DNA from: Pseudomonadota bacterium
Lineage (GTDB): Bacteria > Pseudomonadota > Gammaproteobacteria > Burkholderiales > Burkholderiaceae_B
Length of the DNA: 5,010 nucleotides
Reading direction: 5' to 3'
Assembly (NCBI GenBank): GCA_021793095.1
Contig: JAJYTK010000094.1
Location: 1 to 5,010, forward strand
Below are positions 1-5,010 of the stretch, one piece after another. Every line of letters begins with the position of its first letter. Positions within the stretch are counted from its first letter, which is position 1. The notes under the pieces are model-generated. The model was not told the DNA's origin, made no database searches, and worked only from the letters and a program-made list of their open reading frames with translations. The position numbers were made by a program, and so were the translations under genes.

Positions 1-688
1 AGACAAACTGGCACAGCCCGGTAGTCGTGGGGTGATTCACCCACAATACCTGACGGCAGTGGTCAGTGAAAAAGCGGCTGAAGACGCAATTTTTACTGCC
101 GATGTAGGCACTCCTACTGTTTGGAGCGCACGCTATTTACAAATGAATGGACAGCGTCGCTTGATTGGATCGTTTACTCATGGTTCCATGGCTAATGCCA
201 TGCCGCAAGCGATGGGCATCAAAATGGCCCAGCCTGAGCGTCAAGTGATCTCCTTCTCAGGCGATGGGGGTTTTTCCATGCTGATGGGCGACCTAATCAG
301 CCTGAAACAACACAATATCCCTGTCAAGGTGGTGATATTTAATAATGGCGTATTAGGTTTTGTCGCCCTTGAAATGAAGGCCGCTGGGTTTTTAAATACA
401 GGCGTAGACTTAGAAAACCCTAATTTTGCTCAGGTCGCCCAATCGGTAGGCATTTATGGCGAGCGTGTCGAAGACCCGGCCGCGCTACCCGCAGCGGTCG
501 AACGGTTTTTAACCCACGAGGGCCCGGCAATATTAGACGTCGTCACCGCCAGCCAAGAGCTGGTGCTGCCCCCAACAATCCATATAGAGCAGGTCAAGGG
601 CTTTAGTTTATGGGGATTACGGGCTGTCATGGATGGAAAGATGCAGCATGTTATTGATTTAGCCAGGGTTAATTTGTTTGATCGGTAG
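1..688 (+). CDS. poxB: Pyruvate dehydrogenase (quinone) / pyruvate oxidase PoxB, C-terminal part (5' truncated by window edge)
   Basis: PoxB is a peripheral inner-membrane, TPP- and FAD-dependent flavoenzyme that decarboxylates pyruvate to acetate and CO2 and gives the electrons to ubiquinone. The frame is open to the left edge (first full codon at base 2), so the GTG at 32 is not the true start. About 228 residues remain, roughly the last 40% of a protein of about 570. The TPP-binding domain is present: the DVGTPTVW segment, the GSFTHGSMANAMPQA segment, and the TPP/Mg motif beginning GDGGFSMLMGD and ending in NN (bases 260-346). The N-terminal TPP-like and central FAD domains lie outside the window. 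The end keeps the PoxB-specific tail (VKGFSLWGLRAV...DLARVNLF), which corresponds to the E. coli C-terminal peptide that binds lipid and activates the enzyme. This separates it from acetolactate synthase and other TPP enzymes. No terminator is visible after the TAG, so read-through into cydA is possible. Confidence 0.95.
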   Translation, partial: DKLAQPGSRGVIHPQYLTAVVSEKAAEDAIFTADVGTPTVWSARYLQMNGQRRLIGSFTHGSMANAMPQAMGIKMAQPERQVISFSGDGGFSMLMGDLISLKQHNIPVKVVIFNNGVLGFVALEMKAAGFLNTGVDLENPNFAQVAQSVGIYGERVEDPAALPAAVERFLTHEGPAILDVVTASQELVLPPTIHIEQVKGFSLWGLRAVMDGKMQHVIDLARVNLFDR

Positions 689-709
689 TTGCCAAAGGGT
701 GCAGGTAGG

Positions 710-727
710 CTATTGATTAATCAATAG
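710..727. promoter_or_regulatory. Perfect 18-bp palindrome upstream of cydA, candidate operator
   Basis: CTATTGATTAATCAATAG reads identically on both strands and lies 45 bases before the cydA start, in the only sizeable gap of the + strand cluster. It is AT-rich, has no usable loop and no following T-run, so it is a poor terminator and looks like a site for a dimeric regulator. Its half-sites TTGAT/ATCAA are those of FNR/ANR, the classic oxygen regulators of cyd genes. However, they are 2 bases apart here instead of the 4 that FNR requires, so a normal FNR site is not supported. A MarR-, TetR-, GntR- or LysR-type regulator is possible. That it is an operator is inferred from symmetry and position. 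Confidence 0.5.
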
Positions 728-760
728 GTTATTTGCAGTGTCAAAGGCCAAATTTAAAAA

Positions 761-768
761 AGGTGGGG
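761..768 (+). promoter_or_regulatory. Ribosome-binding site of cydA
   Basis: AGGTGGGG lies 4 bases before the ATG at 773, after an A-rich stretch. It supports this start, which also gives the N-terminal length expected for CydA. Confidence 0.7.
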
Positions 769-772
769 AAAT

Positions 773-2359
773 ATGTTCAATGAAACCGTAGTCGACTTAT
801 CACGATTACAGTTTGCAGCGACCGCCCTGTATCACTTTTTGTTTGTCCCACTCACGCTGGGGCTCTCAGTGTTACTTGCGGTCATGGAAACTGTGTACGT
901 GGTGACGGGTCGCGAAATCTATAAGCGTATCACTCAGTTCTGGATGCGCCTGTTCATGATTAACTTTGCTCTGGGGGTGGCCACTGGGCTGACCATGGAG
1001 TTTCAGTTTGGTATGAACTGGTCGTATTACTCCAGCTTTGTGGGGGATACTTTCGGGACATTACTGGCTGTAGAAGGGCTGATGGCTTTCTTTATGGAGT
1101 CCACCTTTGTTGGTCTGATGATCTTTGGGTGGGGTAGGTTATCCAAAGGTAAACACTTGGTGGTGACTTATTTGGTTGCCCTTGGGTCTAACCTCTCGGC
1201 GATGTGGATTTTAGTGGCCAACGGATTTATGCAGCACCCAGTAGGGGCCGAGTTTAATCCAGTAACCATGCGTATGGAGTTGGCTAGCTTTGAGCATCTT
1301 TATTTTAATCCAGACGCACAGGCCAAATTTGTCCACACGGTTTTAGCAGGTTATGTCACCGCAGCTATTTTTGTCTGTGGGATCAGCGCCTTTTATATGT
1401 TGCGTCACAAGCACGTGGATGTCGCTCGGCGTTCTTTCCGTATCGCCGCACTATTTGGCGTATTAGGCACTGCAGGTGTCATTACATTGGGTGATGCCTT
1501 AGGCTATGTGGGCGGGCATTCACAGCCTTCTAAATTGGCGGCTATGGAAGCCCTTTGGGAGCCCGAAGAGGCCCCGATGCCTTTTAATGTGGTTGCTTTC
1601 CCCTCTCAAAGCGAAGAACGCAACCTGTTTCAAGTGCAAATTCCAGCGGTGTTATCCATTCTCGTAACGCACTCTCTAGATGAAACGGTCCCTTCTGCAT
1701 TAGAAATTCAGGCAGAGGCTAAAGAGCGCATCAAAAATGGTATCCCTGCGGTACTGGCGATGAACGAATTAGGCCGAGACCCCAACAACGAACAAGCGCT
1801 GGCGCAGTTTGAGGCCCATAAGGACGATATAGGCTACGGCTTATTGCTACAAAAATACGCTCCAGATGGGGATGTGACTCAGGTAACTGAGGATGAAATA
1901 GAGATGGCGGCCAAGGACACCATTCCTGAGGTTTGGGTGATTTTCTGGGCCTTCCGTTTGATGGTCGCTTTTGGCTTGCTGATGCTGGCCTACTTTGTCA
2001 CAGCGATAGTGATGACGCTGCGAAATAGGGTTCAAGATTCGCGCTGGTTTTTGCGCGCCTCTGTATGGATGATTCCCGTTCCCTTCCTCGCTTGTGAAAT
2101 GGGCTGGCTGGTAGCCGAAATGGGGCGCCAACCCTGGACGGTATTTGAGATACTGCCTACTTGGCTTTCGGCATCTACCCATTCCGTCACCTATATGGTG
2201 GTATCTTTAACTGGTTTTGTGTTGCTTTATACTGCCTTTGCCATCGTCGAGATGTATTTGATGGTGCGCAGTATCAAGAAAGGTCCTGATGCACCGAGCG
2301 ATCTCGAGCTGCAACAGCTGGGCAAGGCACCCACACAAGGCCAACTGAGCGCAGAATAA
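773..2359 (+). CDS. cydA: Cytochrome bd ubiquinol oxidase subunit I (CydA), long Q-loop type
   Basis: CydA is the catalytic, haem-carrying subunit of cytochrome bd in the inner membrane. It oxidises ubiquinol on the periplasmic side and reduces O2 to water without pumping protons. The 528 residues are close to the 522 of E. coli CydA and align over the whole length. The haem ligands are present: His21 (E. coli H19), His188 (H186) and Met397 (M393) for b558, and Glu449 (E445). Also conserved are Glu101 and Glu109 (E99/E107, proton path), Lys254 and Glu259 (K252/E257, quinol site), Arg395 and the GRQPW motif at 451-455. About nine membrane helices are visible, with a long hydrophilic Q-loop at roughly 256-385 containing the YGLLLQKY element, which marks the E. 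coli-like long-Q-loop class. One oddity is that the usual GDxSGY motif before the Q-loop reads GDALGY (241-245 region), with Leu replacing Ser. The gene is first in a cydA-cydB-cydX operon; cydB follows after 10 bases. Confidence 0.98.
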   Translation: MFNETVVDLSRLQFAATALYHFLFVPLTLGLSVLLAVMETVYVVTGREIYKRITQFWMRLFMINFALGVATGLTMEFQFGMNWSYYSSFVGDTFGTLLAVEGLMAFFMESTFVGLMIFGWGRLSKGKHLVVTYLVALGSNLSAMWILVANGFMQHPVGAEFNPVTMRMELASFEHLYFNPDAQAKFVHTVLAGYVTAAIFVCGISAFYMLRHKHVDVARRSFRIAALFGVLGTAGVITLGDALGYVGGHSQPSKLAAMEALWEPEEAPMPFNVVAFPSQSEERNLFQVQIPAVLSILVTHSLDETVPSALEIQAEAKERIKNGIPAVLAMNELGRDPNNEQALAQFEAHKDDIGYGLLLQKYAPDGDVTQVTEDEIEMAAKDTIPEVWVIFWAFRLMVAFGLLMLAYFVTAIVMTLRNRVQDSRWFLRASVWMIPVPFLACEMGWLVAEMGRQPWTVFEILPTWLSASTHSVTYMVVSLTGFVLLYTAFAIVEMYLMVRSIKKGPDAPSDLELQQLGKAPTQGQLSAE

Positions 2360-2363
2360 GGAG
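2358..2363 (+). promoter_or_regulatory. Ribosome-binding site of cydB, overlapping the cydA stop
   Basis: AAGGAG starts inside the cydA TAA codon (TAAGGAG) and lies 6 bases before the cydB ATG at 2370. A ribosome terminating on cydA would sit on this site, which fits translational coupling of the two subunits. Confidence 0.85.
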
Positions 2364-2369
2364 CACGCC

Positions 2370-3509
2370 ATGGATGTTTATTTTTACTTGATCATAGTTT
2401 GGTGGTTGCTACTTGGCGTCTTATTGATTGCCCTAGGCACAATGGTAGGTATGGATATGGGGGTCGGTACGATTTTGCGCTATGTCGGTCGTACCGATGA
2501 AGAACGGCGGATTGCCCTCAATATCATCGGTCCCCATTGGGACGGCAACCAAGTATGGTTCGTGCTCGGTGGTGGGGCAATCTTTGCCGCCTGGCCATTA
2601 GTCTACGCAACCTCGTTTTCTGGTTTCTATATTGTGATGCTCATTTTGCTATGGAGCATGATTGTGCGGCCGCTAGGCTTTGAATATAGAAGCCAGATCG
2701 CTTCCGCCTCGTGGCGTAATGTCTGGGATTGGAGCTTATTCATTTCTGGTTTCATTCCGATGCTGGTATTTGGGGCGGCCATTGGCAATGTCTTGTTAGG
2801 AGTGCCGTTTTATTTCGACGAGCGTATGGTCTCGTATTACACCGGAGGCTTTCTCGAGCTTTTTAACCCATACGCTGTGTTATGCGGTGTGGTTTCGGTG
2901 GGCTTGGCGGTCTACGTCGGAGGGGCGATGCTGATGATTCGCAGTGGCGAAGAGCAGCTCACCCGACGAGCGCGTACGGCTGCCATTTGGGGTGGGCTCA
3001 TCGCTTTGATTGTCATGACCATCCTGGGCTTTTGGTCTGCAGGGCTGCCCGGTTATGAGATTGTGCAATCGCCTGCACCTGGCATACAGCAAACCCCCTT
3101 GCATCAGACAGTGGCCATTGTGCCCGAGAGTCTACTCAGTAACTATGCTGCATACCCGATATTGTGGCTGTTGCCTGCATTGGCTTATGCTGGGATTCTC
3201 TTGGGTATTATTGCGCTTTTGTTGGGCCGTCCGGCTTGGGGATGGTGGTTGGGCGCAATTGCTTGGATCGGTGTGCTGGGCATGGTGGGGGCAGCAATGT
3301 TTCCGTTTATTATGCCCTCAATCAGTGAGCCCTCGCACAGTCTGACAGTGTGGAATTCGGGGGCCAGCACCCTGACCATGGGCTGGATGCTCGGTTTTTC
3401 AGCAATCTTTATCCCGTTAATTGCTTGTTATACCAGCTGGGCTTTTCACGTGATGCGTGGCAAGGTCAATCTGGAGCGCCTCGAGCAGAAAGATGGGCAT
3501 ATGTACTAA
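2370..3509 (+). CDS. cydB: Cytochrome bd ubiquinol oxidase subunit II (CydB)
   Basis: CydB is the second integral subunit of cytochrome bd. It carries no haem but forms a pseudo-symmetric partner of CydA and contributes the proposed proton path and, in E. coli, a structural quinone. The 379 residues equal the E. coli length. Family marks are WWLLLGVLLI near the N-terminus, MDMGVG with Asp29, PHWDGNQVW with Asp58 (positions 55-63), FAAWP (72-76), RPLGFEYRS with Arg100, RNVWDW (116-121), YYTGGFLELFNP (156-167), PILW (263-266) and AMFPFIMPS (309-317). About nine membrane helices are visible. Substitutions against E. coli at charged positions are Asp26 to Val (TDGFD becomes MVGMD), Asp105 to Glu and Lys109 to Gln. 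The start is fixed by a strong ribosome-binding site. The gene lies 10 bases after cydA and 12 bases before the small subunit gene. Confidence 0.97.
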   Translation: MDVYFYLIIVWWLLLGVLLIALGTMVGMDMGVGTILRYVGRTDEERRIALNIIGPHWDGNQVWFVLGGGAIFAAWPLVYATSFSGFYIVMLILLWSMIVRPLGFEYRSQIASASWRNVWDWSLFISGFIPMLVFGAAIGNVLLGVPFYFDERMVSYYTGGFLELFNPYAVLCGVVSVGLAVYVGGAMLMIRSGEEQLTRRARTAAIWGGLIALIVMTILGFWSAGLPGYEIVQSPAPGIQQTPLHQTVAIVPESLLSNYAAYPILWLLPALAYAGILLGIIALLLGRPAWGWWLGAIAWIGVLGMVGAAMFPFIMPSISEPSHSLTVWNSGASTLTMGWMLGFSAIFIPLIACYTSWAFHVMRGKVNLERLEQKDGHMY

Positions 3510-3513
3510 GGAG
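3508..3513 (+). promoter_or_regulatory. Ribosome-binding site that decides the start of the extended cydX
   Basis: AAGGAG begins inside the cydB TAA (TAAGGAG), the same layout as at the cydA-cydB junction, and stands 8 bases before the ATG at 3522. There is no ATG, GTG or TTG codon just before the WYLAW motif and no second Shine-Dalgarno there, so translation from 3522, including the extra N-terminal helix, is the supported reading. Confidence 0.85.
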
Positions 3514-3521
3514 AATGATCA

Positions 3522-3740
3522 ATGTCAACTTTTTCCCGTGTGGTTATTTTGTTCATTTTGGCAGTGATCACCATCCTCTTGGCCATCATTTTAGGTGACT
3601 ACGGCCCTTGGTACCTAGCGTGGTTATTGGGTACCGGGTTTATGGTTTTAGTGGCCGCCATGGGGGGGGTGCTCTTTGAAGACCAAGAGACCGAGCTCAT
3701 TCAACGCGGCAATACGCAGGATGCATCCCAAGAGGATTAA
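3522..3740 (+). CDS. cydX: CydX-like small subunit of cytochrome bd with an additional N-terminal transmembrane helix
   Basis: CydX is a small single-helix subunit that stabilises the haems of CydAB; it belongs to the YbgT/YccB family and has 37 residues in E. coli. This protein has 72. Residues 30-53 align without gaps to E. coli CydX 2-25: WYLAWLLGT (30-38) against WYFAWILGT, a hydrophobic helix, then Glu53 at the place of conserved Glu25. The tail is acidic and ends in QED, close to the E. coli end QEDI. Residues 1-29 are extra: a short N-terminus with Arg6, a strongly hydrophobic helix at about 7-24, and a short GDYGP turn. By the positive-inside rule the protein is a hairpin with both ends in the cytoplasm. 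The extension matches the size (about 29 residues) and expected N-in orientation of the separate E. coli subunit CydH/CydY (YnhF), so it may be a fusion of the two; identity is too low to prove that. A run of eight G (3662-3669) lies in codons 47-50. No ybgE follows. Confidence 0.85.
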   Translation: MSTFSRVVILFILAVITILLAIILGDYGPWYLAWLLGTGFMVLVAAMGGVLFEDQETELIQRGNTQDASQED

Positions 3741-3747
3741 CGCCGCT

Positions 3748-3767
3748 GGGCCTAATTTATAAGGTCC
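3748..3767. terminator. Weak hairpin between the convergent genes, possible bidirectional terminator
   Basis: GGGCCT and AGGTCC can pair as a 6-bp stem (one G-U pair) around an 8-base AT-rich loop, between the cydX stop and the end of the amidohydrolase gene. It covers that gene's stop codon and last two codons. There is no clear T-run on either side, so it is at best a weak intrinsic terminator. It is listed because the position is where one is expected. Confidence 0.25.
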
Positions 3768-5010
3768 ACTTATACACTAACCCGTCTTTGATGATGGCCC
3801 TGAGGCTGTCATCGGGACGGGTTAAAAAATCTAGGTTCCTATCAGGTGTGCCCTCTACAATAAGGATATCGGCCATGGCATTGGCCTTTAGAACGCCGAC
3901 GGGGGCGGGATAGGGATAACGATTGCCTGCTAGGGCGAGCAGCTTGCCATTGTCGCCAGTCGCTATTTTCAGCGCGGTCAATGGGTCATAAAACTGCGTC
4001 ATTTTAGCCAGCATATGGCCTTGGCGCGGTAAATTCTGAGGGGTAAACAAGATATCAGTCCCCCAGGCTGTTTTAATATCAAAGCGCTGTGCCAGTTCAT
4101 AGGCATTGACGGTCCCTTGGGCCACACGCTGTTGTTTCCTTTGGGTGTTGGGGTCATTGTGCTGGTTAGCGTCCTCATCACCTAAGAAAGGCTGCAAACT
4201 CCACCACACCCCCTCATCTCGCATCAGGCGAGCGGTCTCTTCATCTGCCAACTGACCATGCTCAATGGATGCCACCCCATTTTCTATCGCGCGCTTGATG
4301 CCTTGGGCTGTGTAAACATGCACCATGGCATAGGTGCCCCAGTCCTTGGCAGCCTGTACGCCAGCGCGCAACTCATCGGCTGTAAATTGCACACTGTCAA
4401 TGGGGTCATACAGTGAGGTCACCCCACCGCCTACCATCAGTTTGATTTGTGTCGCGCCCAAGAGCAATTGTTCACGCACGCGTTGTAGCACCTGAGCCTG
4501 CCCATTGGCTAGCGAGGTCACACCAGCACGCTCACTGTGGCCGAGTTGATCCGGCGTGGACGGGATTTCGTAGCGCATACGAAAATCCCCATGGCCAGAG
4601 GTTTGAGAGATCATGGCCCCGGATGGAAAAATACGGGGGCCGTGCAAAATATGATCATCAATGGCTTTTTTGAGCGCAAAACTGGGCCCACCCGCATCGC
4701 GCACGGTGGTGAACCCGCGCAACAAGGTGTTTTCAGCCTCTTTGGCGGCAATAAGATGAATGAGTGCCACATCGGCCGCCATGGCCTGCATTTCCGTGAT
4801 TGCGCACAGCGTCGTGTGCCAATGTGCATCGATGAGTCCAGGCATCACGACATGGTTTTGGCAATCAATGATGTGCGCATCCCCTTGGTCAACGCCTGAA
4901 TTTTCAACCGCTGTAATGCGATTGCCCTCGATACGCAGACTCAGACCCGTTTGTAAGCGGGTTTGTTCACCATCAAAAAGCCGCATATTGGTAAGCACAA
5001 AAGGTTTATC
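3757..5010 (-). CDS. Metal-dependent amidohydrolase (imidazolonepropionase-like family), 5' end probably beyond the window
   Basis: This is an amidohydrolase-superfamily enzyme with a TIM-barrel metal site. Relatives hydrolyse amide or peptide bonds; some characterised members are Xaa-Arg/Xaa-Lys dipeptidases, but the substrate here cannot be read from the sequence. Numbering from the GTG at 4998, it shows the N-terminal small domain (LFDG at 7-10), VVMPGLIDAHWH with metal ligands His59 and His61, GFTTVRDAGG (95-104), the family-typical SGHGDFR loop (134-140), Lys186 in QIKLMVGGGV as the likely carboxylated lysine, His227 (MVHVY), His247 (IEHGQL), Asp315 (AWGTD) and a C-terminal strand segment (MADILIVEGTP, 375-385). 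All catalytic residues are present, so the gene looks intact. The frame stays open upstream of the GTG to the right edge (reading DKPF before VLTNMRLFDG), and no Shine-Dalgarno precedes the GTG, so the true start is probably a few codons outside. A signal peptide therefore cannot be judged. It is convergent with the cyd operon, 16 bases between stops, and probably functionally separate. Confidence 0.9.
   Translation of the reverse strand, partial: DKPFVLTNMRLFDGEQTRLQTGLSLRIEGNRITAVENSGVDQGDAHIIDCQNHVVMPGLIDAHWHTTLCAITEMQAMAADVALIHLIAAKEAENTLLRGFTTVRDAGGPSFALKKAIDDHILHGPRIFPSGAMISQTSGHGDFRMRYEIPSTPDQLGHSERAGVTSLANGQAQVLQRVREQLLLGATQIKLMVGGGVTSLYDPIDSVQFTADELRAGVQAAKDWGTYAMVHVYTAQGIKRAIENGVASIEHGQLADEETARLMRDEGVWWSLQPFLGDEDANQHNDPNTQRKQQRVAQGTVNAYELAQRFDIKTAWGTDILFTPQNLPRQGHMLAKMTQFYDPLTALKIATGDNGKLLALAGNRYPYPAPVGVLKANAMADILIVEGTPDRNLDFLTRPDDSLRAIIKDGLVYKWTL

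Noticed and set aside
32..688. GTG at 32 as start of a short stand-alone TPP protein
   Set aside because: The frame continues open to the window edge and the missing part is the N-terminal and FAD domains of a normal PoxB; there is no ribosome-binding site before the GTG.
689..717. Possible sigma-70 promoter: TTGCCA at 689-694 and TATTGA at 711-716 with 16-base spacing
   Set aside because: The -10 match is poor and many such pairs occur by chance; if real it would overlap the palindrome, but I cannot support it as a feature.
713..724. FNR/ANR box in the palindrome
   Set aside because: FNR needs TTGAT-N4-ATCAA; here the half-sites are only 2 bases apart.
1847..2182. 111-codon open frame on the - strand
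   Set aside because: It lies inside cydA, has no recognisable domain and no ribosome-binding support.
3055..3345. 96-codon + strand frame inside cydB, rich in Trp and Cys
   Set aside because: It is the +1 shadow of a hydrophobic CydB segment; CydB itself is intact across it.
3350..3598. 82-codon + strand frame spanning the cydB-cydX junction
   Set aside because: Out-of-frame shadow of two well-supported genes; no start signal of its own.
4537..4899. 120-codon open frame on the + strand
   Set aside because: It is antisense to the amidohydrolase gene, whose catalytic motifs are fully conserved; composition shadow with no recognisable protein.
4996..4998. GTG at 4998-4996 as the amidohydrolase start
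   Set aside because: No Shine-Dalgarno precedes it and the frame is open to the edge, so a start just outside the window is more likely; not excluded.

Overview
The window reads as chromosomal DNA of a proteobacterium, most likely a gammaproteobacterium; a betaproteobacterium cannot be excluded. The reasons are an E. coli-type long-Q-loop CydA, a 379-residue CydB of the same length as I recall for E. coli, a CydX-type small subunit, an E. coli-like PoxB, Shine-Dalgarno sites of the AAGGAG type and a base composition near 50% GC by eye. I cannot name the genus. I see no insertion sequence, phage gene, CRISPR array, tRNA or rRNA.

Layout. Positions 1-688 (+) hold the 3' part of poxB, a quinone-linked pyruvate dehydrogenase (pyruvate oxidase), cut by the left edge. 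An 84-base gap follows that contains a perfect 18-bp palindrome at 710-727, the best candidate operator in the window. Then comes a tight operon: cydA (773-2359), cydB (2370-3509) and a 72-codon small gene (3522-3740). Its C-terminal half matches CydX, and its N-terminal half is an additional membrane helix. At both internal junctions the stop codon is embedded in the next gene's ribosome-binding site (TAAGGAG). A metal-dependent amidohydrolase gene lies on the opposite strand (3757-5010), convergent with the operon, 16 bases from it, and running off the right edge. There is no gene-free stretch longer than about 85 bases.

How the genes fit together. PoxB oxidises pyruvate to acetate and CO2 and passes the electrons to ubiquinone in the membrane. 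Cytochrome bd (CydAB plus small subunit) oxidises the ubiquinol and reduces O2 to water. The + strand block therefore encodes a nearly self-contained pyruvate-to-oxygen chain that needs no complex I and no bc1 complex. The amidohydrolase is probably unrelated to respiration.

The most interesting item is the small subunit. It looks like an N-in/C-out helix of about 28 residues, comparable in size and topology to the separate E. coli subunit CydH/CydY, joined in frame to a CydX domain. This would be a two-helix accessory subunit of cytochrome bd. The CydX part aligns without gaps from the WYxAW motif to the conserved glutamate. The CydH relationship is an inference from length, topology and position, not from strong sequence identity.
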